Source: CAYUYV01 sp964449455 (lineage in GTDB: Bacteria > Pseudomonadota > Alphaproteobacteria > JAJFIK01). Taken from it: DNA of 12,377 nucleotides. The translations under genes were made by a program, and so were the position numbers. Every line of letters starts with the position of its first letter. Positions within the stretch are counted from its first letter, which is position 1. Location: assembly GCA_964449455.1 (NCBI GenBank), contig CAYUYV010000140.1, positions 1 to 12,377 on the forward strand, given 5' to 3'. Shown piece by piece: positions 5,669 to 12,377 of the stretch. Under the pieces are notes generated by a model. The model did no database searches. It was not told the origin of the DNA and saw nothing but the letters and a program-made list of their open reading frames with translations.

Positions 5669-7477
5669 TTGCACACCACCGTCAAGGCCGTCACAGAGCG
5701 GATTATCGAGCGCAGCCGGGACAGCCGGAATGCATATCTGGCCCATATGGACGCCCAGCGACGGGCCGGGCCAGGCCGGGGGAGCCTTTCTTGCGGTAAC
5801 CTTGCCCATGGTTTTGCCGGTGCGCCCGCGGGCGACAAGCTGCGCTTGCGCACGGAGCAGGCCACCAATATCGGCATCGTGACCGCTTATAACGATATGC
5901 TGTCGGCCCACACACCGCTCAAGGACTATCCCGACCAGATCAAGGACGCGGCCCGGGAAGTCGGCGCCACCGCCCAGGTCGCTGGCGGCGTGCCGGCCAT
6001 GTGCGATGGTGTGACCCAGGGCCAGCCGGGCATGGAACTCTCGCTGTTCAGTCGTGAGGTTATTGCCATGGCCACGGCGGTTGCCTTCACCCACAATATG
6101 TTCGATGCAGGCATCTGCCTCGGCGTGTGCGACAAGATCGTGCCAGGCTTGATGATTGGTGCCCTGAAATTCGCCCATATGCCGATTCTGTTCGCGCCCG
6201 CCGGTCCCATGCCAAGTGGCCTGCCGAATAAGGAAAAGGCGCGTATTCGGGCCCTGTTCGCGGAGGGCAAGATCGGCCGGGACGAATTGCTGGAAGCGGA
6301 GTCCAAATCCTATCACAGTCCCGGGACCTGCACCTTCTATGGTACGGCGAATTCCAACCAGATGCTCATGGAGCTGATGGGCATGCATATTCCGGGGACG
6401 GCCTTTGTCAATCCAGGCACACCCTTGCGCGATGCCCTGACCCGTGCCACGGCCCACCGGACGGTCGAAATCGCCCGCCCCGGCAATGACCAGACCGTCA
6501 TGGCCGATGTCATTGACGAGCGGGCCGTGGTGAATGGCATGGTCGGGCTCCTGGCCACGGGCGGGTCCACCAACCATGTGTTGCATATTCCGGCCATGGC
6601 CCGGGCCGCTGGCATCCAGGTGACCCTGGAAGACTTCTCGGACCTGTCCGCCGTCGTGCCGCTGATGTGCCGTCTGTACCCGAATGGATCGGCTGATGTG
6701 AACCATTTTCATGCCGCCGGGGGCATGGCCTTCCTGGTCGGCGAGCTTTTGAAAGCCGGCCTTGTCCATGGTGATGTGCGCACCGTTGCCGGCCATGGCC
6801 TTCGGGCATATGCCCAGGAACCCTATCTCGATGACGGTAAGCTCGCCTGGCGGGACGGAGCCACGACCTCCCTCGACACCGAAATCCTGCGGTCCACGGA
6901 GGATCCCTTTGATGCCGAAGGCGGGATCCGGGTGCTGACGGGCAATCTAGGCCAGGCCATCATCAAAACGTCCGCCGTTGCGCCGGAGCACCGGGTTGTC
7001 GAGGCGCCCGCGGCCGTGTTCACGGATCAGGACGATTTCCTTGAGGCCTTCAAGGCCGGCAAGCTCGATCGGGATCACATCGCCGTTGTGCTGTTCCAGG
7101 GTCCCCGCGCCAATGGCATGCCAGAGCTGCACAAGCTGTCGCCCTCATTGAGCGTGCTCCAGGACCGGGGCTTCAAGGTGGCCCTCCTGACCGATGGCCG
7201 CATGTCCGGAGCCTCCGGCAAGACGCCGGCCGCGCTCCATGTGGCGCCGGAGGCGGCCGCCGGCGGTCCGCTTGCCCGTGTCCGTGACGGCGACATCATC
7301 CGCCTTGATGCCGCGGCCGGCACCCTGACCCTCAAAGTGGATGCCGAGACCCTGGCTGCCCGGGAGCCCCTGACCCAGCCGGACCTGGGACCGGGCCTTG
7401 GCCGGGAACTCTTCGCGCCTTTCCGGGCCGCCGTCTCCGACGCCACCGACGGCGCCAGCGTCTTTTTCGGGAGCTGA
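5669..7477 (+). CDS. edd: Phosphogluconate dehydratase (TTG start)
   Basis: A 602-residue cytoplasmic Fe-S dehydratase of the IlvD/Edd family, almost the same length as E. coli Edd (about 603). It converts 6-phosphogluconate to 2-keto-3-deoxy-6-phosphogluconate (KDPG). Near the N-terminus RIIERSRDSRNAYL (11-24) and CGNLAHGFA (42-50) are typical of Edd rather than IlvD. The dehydratase signatures are present: MCDGVTQGQPGMELS at 111-125, GVCDKIVPGLMIG at 152-164, and GTCTFYGTANSNQM at 219-232. Cys112, Cys154 and Cys221 are the likely Fe-S ligands. The C-terminal signature TDGRMSGASGKTPAALH is also present, near residue 509. Translation begins at TTG, supported by a strong Shine-Dalgarno 7 bases upstream and by agreement with the family N-terminus. 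The 72-base gap after pgl shows no obvious terminator. Confidence 0.97.
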   Translation: MHTTVKAVTERIIERSRDSRNAYLAHMDAQRRAGPGRGSLSCGNLAHGFAGAPAGDKLRLRTEQATNIGIVTAYNDMLSAHTPLKDYPDQIKDAAREVGATAQVAGGVPAMCDGVTQGQPGMELSLFSREVIAMATAVAFTHNMFDAGICLGVCDKIVPGLMIGALKFAHMPILFAPAGPMPSGLPNKEKARIRALFAEGKIGRDELLEAESKSYHSPGTCTFYGTANSNQMLMELMGMHIPGTAFVNPGTPLRDALTRATAHRTVEIARPGNDQTVMADVIDERAVVNGMVGLLATGGSTNHVLHIPAMARAAGIQVTLEDFSDLSAVVPLMCRLYPNGSADVNHFHAAGGMAFLVGELLKAGLVHGDVRTVAGHGLRAYAQEPYLDDGKLAWRDGATTSLDTEILRSTEDPFDAEGGIRVLTGNLGQAIIKTSAVAPEHRVVEAPAAVFTDQDDFLEAFKAGKLDRDHIAVVLFQGPRANGMPELHKLSPSLSVLQDRGFKVALLTDGRMSGASGKTPAALHVAPEAAAGGPLARVRDGDIIRLDAAAGTLTLKVDAETLAAREPLTQPDLGPGLGRELFAPFRAAVSDATDGASVFFGS

Positions 7478-7506
7478 TCCATGGGGATGCCACAACGCTC
7501 AAAGAC

Positions 7507-7518
7507 AGAGGAGGGGGG
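7507..7518 (+). promoter_or_regulatory. eda: Purine-rich ribosome binding site deciding the eda start
   Basis: AGAGGAGG at 7507-7514 (running on into more G) sits 5 bases before the ATG at 7520. It marks that codon, rather than the in-frame ATGs at 7481 and 7487, as the likely start of eda. Confidence 0.65.
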
Positions 7519-7519
7519 C

Positions 7520-8143
7520 ATGACCCTTCGCGAGACCCTGACCGGGGCCGGACTGCTCCCCGTCGTTACGATCACCGATCCGGAAAACGCCGTGCCCATT
7601 GCCGAAGCCCTCGTCGCCGGCGGTGTTCCCCGGATCGAGGTGACTTTGCGGACCCCGGCTGCCTTTGAGGCCATGGAGCGGATCGCCAAGGCGGTTCCAG
7701 CCATGCTTCTGGGGGCCGGGACTGTGTTGAACGAGGCTGATCTTGCCCGTTCTGCCGATGCCGGGGCTGTCTTTGCCGTCAGTCCGGGCCTGACGCCAAG
7801 CCTTCTGGAGACGGCATTACAAGCGCCGATTCCCCTGCTGCCCGGTGTCGCAACGGCCTCCGAACTGATGTTGGGTCTTGAGGCGGGCCTCGACACGTTC
7901 AAGTTCTTTCCCGCTGAAACAAGCGGCGGCGCGCCGGCCCTCAAGGCCCTTGGCGCTCCCTTTGCCAAGGCCCGCTTTTGTCCCACCGGCGGTATTTCGC
8001 TTCAAAACGCAGCCACCTATCTCGCCCTCGACAATGTGATGTGTGTTGGGGGATCCTGGGTCGTGCCCGGCCCGGTGGTGGCCGAAAAGGGGTGGGACCG
8101 GATCGAGAGCCTGGCGCGGGAGGCATCCTCTCTGCAGGGCTGA
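7520..8143 (+). CDS. eda: KDPG aldolase (2-dehydro-3-deoxyphosphogluconate aldolase)
   Basis: A 207-residue class I aldolase with the TIM-barrel fold. It splits KDPG into pyruvate and glyceraldehyde-3-phosphate, the last ED step. Key motifs: LLPVVTI at 12-18; GGVPRIEVTLRTP at 34-46, with catalytic Glu40 and Arg44; GAGTVL at 65-70; FAVSPGLTP at 85-93; TFKFFPAE at 126-133, with Schiff-base Lys128; and CPTGGIS at 154-160, the phosphate-binding loop. Length matches the family (about 205-213). The chosen ATG has a strong Shine-Dalgarno; a start at 7481 would add 13 unconserved residues. It follows edd by 42 bases and closes the zwf-pgl-edd-eda cluster. The family sometimes also cleaves other keto-acid aldols, which cannot be judged here. 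Confidence 0.96.
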   Translation: MTLRETLTGAGLLPVVTITDPENAVPIAEALVAGGVPRIEVTLRTPAAFEAMERIAKAVPAMLLGAGTVLNEADLARSADAGAVFAVSPGLTPSLLETALQAPIPLLPGVATASELMLGLEAGLDTFKFFPAETSGGAPALKALGAPFAKARFCPTGGISLQNAATYLALDNVMCVGGSWVVPGPVVAEKGWDRIESLAREASSLQG

Positions 8144-8212
8144 GTTGGCAAGGCCATTCTTGGCGACCCGTCCCGCTGGCCCGATCGAGACCTGTGGGAG
8201 GCGGATAGGTTC

Positions 8213-8836
8213 ATGAACACACTGAAAGCCATTGGCGCGGCATTGGGGTATATCCTGCTGCGCGTCATCGTCATTATCGCCATTGGCGTGGGCGTGTCTT
8301 TGCTGCTGCTGGACCGTCAAAGCCCCATCGTCTGGGTGATGAACAATTGGTCCGCCGACGGTGCTGAGTCCGTCATTGCCCGGGTTGGGGCCTGGATCAT
8401 GCTGGCCGCCATCGCGAGCCTCCTGGCGGGTTTTTACTTCCTCATCCGCAGCCTTGATGGCCGGCGCCTTGTCTTTGGACCGCGCCGGGCGGAGACCACC
8501 CGCGCCAAGGCGCTCACATCCTTGATGGCCGTTGTGCCGGCGCTGTTTTGGCTGTGGCCGGAGAGTTGGGCCCTGGCCTTGCGCGGCGGGGCGGCCCTTG
8601 GCGTCATCGCCTTTGCCCTTGTGAGCATCCAGGGGGCCTATGACGTTTTCGCCCTTATCACGGCATCGAATGCGGACGGGGTTGAGGACGGCAAGCCGGA
8701 TCTCCCCGTCGAAGACGCGCAAGTCGATCCCTATGACGATGATGAGGATCCCTTCGGTTTCGGCGAGAACAGCGGTTTTTCCGAACAAACAAAGTTTGAC
8801 GGGCCGCCAACCAACGCCCCATCGACCACAGCATGA
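8213..8836 (+). CDS. Unrecognised multi-pass membrane protein with acidic C-terminal tail
   Basis: I do not recognise the family. The 207-residue product has hydrophobic segments at about 8-33, 57-79 and 101-116, plus a longer one at 119-150 that may hold one or two passes, so roughly four membrane spans. A basic loop (RSLDGRRLVFGPRRAETTRAKA, about 79-100) separates spans two and three; by the positive-inside rule it is probably cytoplasmic. The last 50 or so residues are polar and strongly acidic, including PYDDDEDPFGFGE at 173-185, and look disordered. GGGAGG at 8196-8201 lies 11 bases before the ATG. The stop overlaps the start of the next gene (ATGA, 8833-8836), which implies translational coupling and a shared process with the cyclase. 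The gene begins 69 bases after eda with no evident terminator, so it may belong to the same transcript. Function unknown. Confidence 0.75.
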   Translation: MNTLKAIGAALGYILLRVIVIIAIGVGVSLLLLDRQSPIVWVMNNWSADGAESVIARVGAWIMLAAIASLLAGFYFLIRSLDGRRLVFGPRRAETTRAKALTSLMAVVPALFWLWPESWALALRGGAALGVIAFALVSIQGAYDVFALITASNADGVEDGKPDLPVEDAQVDPYDDDEDPFGFGENSGFSEQTKFDGPPTNAPSTTA

Positions 8837-9861
8837 GGGAAGAAACCCGCCGCAAGCTGATCACCATCGCCCGGGCATGCGCCATCAGTGTCCTGATCGG
8901 AATGATCTATGTTGGCTATGTGGCCGGCATCCCCCAACCGCTGCGCGGCGGGGCTGCCGGGTTCACCGTGTGTTTGTTTGTGGCCTCCTTTGAGATCCTG
9001 GTTATGGCTGGGCCGCTCGGACGCGTTCTGACGGCCCGGCCCTTCGCGATTCTGGTGCTTGGCAAAACGCTGTCCTATGTCGTCCTCGCCATGCTCGCTT
9101 TGGGCACGGTCGGATTCGTGTTCGGCAACGCCCCCAACGCGCCGGCCTTGACCCTTTCGGCATTCATTGATGGCAGCACCAGCATTCGCGACGTTGTGTT
9201 CAGCTTTGGCATATCCACCATCTTCGTGCTCTTTTTTGCCCTGAATGATCTGCTCGGGCGGGGTGTGCTGCTCAATTTTCTCCTCGGGCGCTATCACCGG
9301 CCCCGGGAGGAGGAACGGGTCTTCCTTCTTATGGACCTCGTTGGCTCAACCGCGGCCGCTGAGCAGCTCGGCAATCTGCGCTATCACCAGTTCCTGAACC
9401 GGTTCATCAAGGTTGTCAGCCCGGCAATCCTGGAGCATGGCGGCAATATCCACGCCTATGTGGGGGATGAGATCATCGCCGAATGGCCCGCCGCACAAGG
9501 CCTGCAGCGCGGTCGCTGTTTGCGCGCCGTGCGGGACGCCCTTGTCTTGACCCGGAACAGTGGGCCCGCCTTCGAGCGGGATTTCGGCCTTGTGCCCCGA
9601 TTCCGCGCCATTTTGCACATGGGCCCCGTCGTGGTTGGGGAAATGGGCGGCGCCAAACGTGAGATCGTGTTTCTCGGCGGTACACTGAACACGGCCTCAC
9701 GTATGGAAGCCTATGCCAAGCAAACCAAGGAGACCGTCATCGCCTCCCGCGCCCTTGTCGAGGCGATGGCGATCCCCCATGAGGCCCAAATCCGCCCCCT
9801 CGGCGAGGCGACCCTGAAGGACGTGCCCCGCCCGGTGCCCTTGGTTGCCGTGCATTTTTGA
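8833..9861 (+). CDS. Membrane-anchored class III adenylate/guanylate cyclase
   Basis: A 342-residue inner-membrane nucleotidyl cyclase. Hydrophobic spans lie at about 11-33, 41-60, 72-98 and 118-141. A basic junction (LLGRYHRPREEERVF, 150-164), typical of proteobacterial membrane cyclases, leads into the C-terminal catalytic domain, about 163-342. Metal-binding aspartates are Asp168 (LMDLVGST) and Asp212 (YVGDEIIAEW). The transition-state pair is Asn286 and Arg290 in GGTLNTASRMEAYAK. HMGPVVVGEMGG (262-273) is the usual strand before the phosphate contacts. All catalytic residues I can check are present, so the enzyme should make cAMP or cGMP in the cytoplasm; the base specificity cannot be read with certainty. 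Its ATG overlaps the stop of the upstream membrane-protein gene by four bases. No cyclic-nucleotide receptor or phosphodiesterase is encoded in the window. Confidence 0.92.
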   Translation: MREETRRKLITIARACAISVLIGMIYVGYVAGIPQPLRGGAAGFTVCLFVASFEILVMAGPLGRVLTARPFAILVLGKTLSYVVLAMLALGTVGFVFGNAPNAPALTLSAFIDGSTSIRDVVFSFGISTIFVLFFALNDLLGRGVLLNFLLGRYHRPREEERVFLLMDLVGSTAAAEQLGNLRYHQFLNRFIKVVSPAILEHGGNIHAYVGDEIIAEWPAAQGLQRGRCLRAVRDALVLTRNSGPAFERDFGLVPRFRAILHMGPVVVGEMGGAKREIVFLGGTLNTASRMEAYAKQTKETVIASRALVEAMAIPHEAQIRPLGEATLKDVPRPVPLVAVHF

Positions 9862-10149
9862 TGGTCCGCGGCTGGTGAAGGGCCTTGCGTGCTCGAACCT
9901 TCTGCTGGCGGCGCCGCAAAAACACTGTATCCGACAAGGCTGGCGGACCCGGGTAAGGCCAAGCGTCATCACCAATGACCCTGAAATCCGTTACTGCGCT
10001 CGCGATGAGGATGGGCCTGTATCAGCGCCCGTTGGTATAAACTCTGTCTGTCAAAATGGGCTGTGCTTTAATGGGGCTGAGGGTGCGCTGACAAGGCCTG
10101 ACCTGTCGGGCGAGCGTAAGGTGTTGGGCGGATGGGGAGAGGGATGGTG
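9862..10149. other. Intergenic region between cyclase and sulfatase
   Basis: This 288-base gap has no ORF I can support and no convincing terminator after the cyclase. GGCGGCGCCGC at about 9907-9917, followed by A's, is a palindrome without a loop. A more AT-rich patch at 10032-10072 contains TATAAA (10036-10041) and TTTAAT (10067-10072), which could be -10 elements of a sulfatase promoter, but neither has a good -35 at proper spacing. GACAAGG and CCTGTC around 10090-10108 form a short imperfect inverted repeat. Confidence 0.35.
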
Positions 10150-11820
10150 ATGGCTGGTTGGCAGAAATGGATCTTGGGTGTTTTCGGAGTCCTGGCCGTG
10201 TTGCTTGGCCTCGCCTGGATCTTTCGGGTCGACTTGGCGCTGTGGGGTGTCGAGAACCTGATACGATCGCGATTTGAGATCGGTCCCACACAAGAGATTC
10301 AGTGGTCAAATGGTACCGATCCGCAGGATCGTCCTGCCCAGGACAGACCGCCCAATATTGTGCTCATCCTGGCCGACGACCTGGGCTGGAACGACGTGTC
10401 CATGAATGGCGGTGCGTCCGCCACCGTGGCGACTCCCAACATCGATGCCTTGGCCGCCAGTGGCGTGACATTCAGCCAGGGTTATGCGGCGAACGCGACC
10501 TGTGCGCCCTCCCGCGCTGCGCTGATGTCGGGGCGCTACGGCACGCGCTTCGGGTTTGAATTCAACCCGACACCGAATGTCATGTCGCGGGTTATTGGTT
10601 TGATCGGGTCAGCTGGCGAGCGCCCCTTCGCACCGCCGGCGATAAACAACACGGAAACGAGTCGTCTGCCCTCTGATGAGAAAGGCATGCCGCCCTCCGA
10701 AATCACGCTTGCCGAGTTGCTGGGTCACCAGGGCTACCACACGGTTCACATCGGCAAGTGGCATCTGGGCAATGCGCCCGGCATGACGGCCCATGATCAG
10801 GGGTTTGACGAGAGCCTTCTCAGTCCAAGTGCCCTTTACGGACGCCGAGATGATGCCGATGTCATCCAGTCGCGCCAGCCGTTTGACCCCCTGGACCGCT
10901 TTTTGTGGGCCATTTTTCCGTTCGCGGCACGATTCAATGGTGGCCCCGCCTTCGAGCCACCCTATTACCTGACAGACTACTACACCGATGAAGCGATCAA
11001 GGTGATCAAGGCCAACAAGGACCGACCCTTCTTTCTCTATCTCGCCCATTGGGCGCCCCACAATCCGTTGCAGGCCTCTCGCGAGGATTATGAAGCGCTG
11101 GACCATATCGAGTCCCATCGCGAACGGGTCTATGCGGCGATGATCCGCGCCCTTGATCGCGGTGTTGGTGAGGTCATGGCTGCACTCAAGGCCCAAGGCC
11201 TCGATGATAACACACTGGTGATGTTCACTTCGGACAATGGGGGGGCCCATTACATCGGTGTGCCGAATGTAAATGCGCCCTACAGGGGCTGGAAGCTCAG
11301 CCTCTTTGAGGGTGGTCTTCGCGTGCCGTTCGCCATGCGCTGGCCAAACCGCATTCCCGCCGGTCTTACGGTCGACGCGCCCGTCCATCATTTTGATATG
11401 TATGCGACCGCAGCCGCAGCCGCCGGCGCCGCTCTGCCTGAGGACAGGGTCATGGATGGGGTTGACCTTGTAGCACATGTGGAAGAAGGCGACACCGCGC
11501 GCCCGCATGACTACCTGTTCTTTCGCAGCGGTGCCGCCCAGGCCGTCAGGGACGAACGATACAAGCTGGTGGTCAGTGCACCAATGGGCGGGGAGCGCAA
11601 AGAGTGGCTTTTCGACCTTTCCAGCGAGAACCCTGAGGATACGGATCTTCTGTCACAGGAGCCTGAGATCGCAACCCGCCTCAGGAACGCGCTCGATGCT
11701 CACAATGCGGAGCAAAAACGCTCGCTCTGGCCCTGGTTGAGAACCTATCCGATCAATATTGATCGGGATCTTTCCCAGCCTGATCAAGAAGACGACACCT
11801 TCGCCTATTGGAGCAACTGA
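10150..11820 (+). CDS. Membrane-anchored Cys-type sulfatase (arylsulfatase family)
   Basis: About 556 residues of the alkaline-phosphatase superfamily, hydrolysing sulfate esters; the substrate is not determinable. An N-terminal hydrophobic segment (about 6-25, WILGVFGVLAVLLGLAWIF) is a signal anchor, placing the catalytic domain in the periplasm. Motifs (numbered from 10150): ILADDLGWNDVS with metal-binding Asp76-Asp77; the formylglycine motif CAPSRAALMSGR from Cys118; HIGKWHLG with Lys203 and His205; LAHWAPHNP with His300; TSDNGG with Asp362-Asn363; and WKLSLFEGG with Lys382. All active-site elements are present, so it should be active once Cys118 is converted to formylglycine; no maturase gene lies in the window. 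Start is uncertain: in-frame ATGs at 10132, 10144 and 10150 all precede the anchor. GGGGAG at 10134-10139 favours 10150. The VOC gene follows 10 bases after the stop. Confidence 0.93.
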   Translation: MAGWQKWILGVFGVLAVLLGLAWIFRVDLALWGVENLIRSRFEIGPTQEIQWSNGTDPQDRPAQDRPPNIVLILADDLGWNDVSMNGGASATVATPNIDALAASGVTFSQGYAANATCAPSRAALMSGRYGTRFGFEFNPTPNVMSRVIGLIGSAGERPFAPPAINNTETSRLPSDEKGMPPSEITLAELLGHQGYHTVHIGKWHLGNAPGMTAHDQGFDESLLSPSALYGRRDDADVIQSRQPFDPLDRFLWAIFPFAARFNGGPAFEPPYYLTDYYTDEAIKVIKANKDRPFFLYLAHWAPHNPLQASREDYEALDHIESHRERVYAAMIRALDRGVGEVMAALKAQGLDDNTLVMFTSDNGGAHYIGVPNVNAPYRGWKLSLFEGGLRVPFAMRWPNRIPAGLTVDAPVHHFDMYATAAAAAGAALPEDRVMDGVDLVAHVEEGDTARPHDYLFFRSGAAQAVRDERYKLVVSAPMGGERKEWLFDLSSENPEDTDLLSQEPEIATRLRNALDAHNAEQKRSLWPWLRTYPINIDRDLSQPDQEDDTFAYWSN

Positions 11821-11830
11821 GGAGACGTCC

Positions 11831-12175
11831 ATGCACGTGCAGTATCTTGAGATCGTCACGCCCCATGTGGAGGAGACCTGCGCAGGCATCGCCGCGCTGC
11901 ACGGCGTCACCTTCGACAAGCCGGAAGCCGCATTGGGCAATGCTCGTGTCGCGGCGCTCAAAGGGGGAGGGCGTATCGGTGTGCGGGCCCCCATGCGGGA
12001 GACCGAGGAGCCCGTCGTTCGGCCCTATATGCTTGTCGATGACATTGAGGCCGCGTCACAAGCAGCAAAATCTGCCGGCGCCGAATTTGCCATGACCGCG
12101 ACACAGGTCCCCGGCCACGGCACTTTCGCGATCTACTTCCTTGGCGGCATCCAATACGGCCTGTGGGAACTTTGA
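11831..12175 (+). CDS. Small VOC-fold (glyoxalase/dioxygenase superfamily) protein
   Basis: A 114-residue single-module protein of the vicinal oxygen chelate superfamily. The N-terminal strand MHVQYLEIVTP, the GNARVAALKGGGRIGVRAPM segment (37-56), PYMLVDDIEAASQAAKSAGAE (65-85) and the closing strand GTFAIYFLGGIQYGLWEL (97-114) follow the beta-alpha-beta-beta-beta pattern of a VOC half-barrel duplicated once. Such short members usually dimerise, and their substrates are rarely known; the metal ligands cannot be assigned reliably here. The start at 11831 is supported by AGGAG (11820-11824), 6 bases upstream, overlapping the sulfatase stop; an earlier in-frame ATG at 11759 lies inside the sulfatase gene. 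The 10-base gap indicates co-transcription with the sulfatase, but no direct functional link can be shown. Confidence 0.85.
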   Translation: MHVQYLEIVTPHVEETCAGIAALHGVTFDKPEAALGNARVAALKGGGRIGVRAPMRETEEPVVRPYMLVDDIEAASQAAKSAGAEFAMTATQVPGHGTFAIYFLGGIQYGLWEL

Positions 12176-12294
12176 CACTCGAATGTCGTGGGTGGCGTCA
12201 AAACCGATCCCGGCGGCGGCTCCGGAACACGCGTCTGCGCAGCCCTTCGGTCCACTCCCGATGACAACGGGCCTGGATCAATGCCCATTGGTCT

Positions 12295-12334
12295 AGGGCC
12301 CTTTCACAGAAGTCCGGGGCCGTGAAAGGGCTCT
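12295..12334 (+). terminator. Strong hairpin downstream of the sulfatase-VOC unit
   Basis: GCCCTTTCAC (12298-12307) and GTGAAAGGGC (12322-12331) pair perfectly over 10 bp. Three more pairs (12295-12297 with 12332-12334, one of them G-T) extend the stem around a 14-nt loop. The following bases are only moderately T-rich (CACTCTTTGATTT), so it is a probable rather than certain terminator. It lies 120 bases after the VOC stop. The remaining bases to the window end show no gene. Confidence 0.5.
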
Positions 12335-12377
12335 CACTCTTTGATTTATCGCGTTTTCGAACCGCAAAACCGCACAC

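Noticed and set aside
5654..6796. Long minus-strand open frame opposite edd (and similar ones at 3832-4887, 7075-7986, 7817-8788 and 10609-11508)
   Set aside because: They lie antisense to strongly recognised genes, encode no recognisable family and arise from GC-biased codon use.
9885..9950. tRNA on the minus strand suggested by a GGTTCGAGC stretch
   Set aside because: No acceptor stem, D-arm or anticodon arm can be formed around it.
9845..10150. Plus-strand 101-codon frame between cyclase and sulfatase
   Set aside because: It overlaps the cyclase end, has no ribosome site, and the translation shows no domain or consistent codon bias.

Overview
The window looks like chromosomal DNA of a GC-rich alphaproteobacterium. 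The grounds are GC-biased third codon positions, a clustered Entner-Doudoroff (ED) pathway (zwf, pgl, edd, eda), a CobO-type corrinoid adenosyltransferase, a GAF/PAS hybrid histidine kinase and a membrane-anchored class III nucleotidyl cyclase of a kind frequent in that class. All nine protein genes I accept lie on the plus strand. I see no insertion sequence, tRNA, rRNA or CRISPR array.

Layout. 1-148: possible upstream region with a 10-bp inverted repeat. 149-2287: soluble hybrid sensor kinase (GAF, PAS, HisKA, HATPase, receiver). 2339-2980: cobO. 2996-3066: a terminator-like hairpin. About 3141-3330: a GC-rich non-coding leader with long-range complementarity, ending in a hairpin plus T-run just ahead of the zwf ribosome binding site. 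3358-8143: zwf, pgl, edd (TTG start) and eda, closely spaced. Together they convert glucose-6-phosphate to pyruvate and glyceraldehyde-3-phosphate. No glucokinase or 6-phosphogluconate dehydrogenase lies within the cluster. 8213-9861: an unrecognised multi-pass membrane protein with an acidic tail, overlapping by ATGA a membrane-bound class III adenylate/guanylate cyclase. Both follow eda closely enough to be co-transcribed with it. 9862-10149: intergenic. 10150-11820: membrane-anchored, periplasm-facing Cys-type sulfatase. 11831-12175: small VOC-fold protein. 12295-12334: strong hairpin that probably closes this last unit.

The best candidates for new biology are (i) the structured leader and attenuator-like hairpin upstream of zwf, which I could not assign to a known RNA class with confidence, and (ii) the translationally coupled membrane protein/cyclase pair at the end of the ED operon, which could tie cyclic-nucleotide synthesis to sugar catabolism. 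Everything else is well-known families, with points of interest such as a Glu-to-Gln change next to the phospho-accepting His of the kinase. All family calls come from reading motifs; no database search was run.
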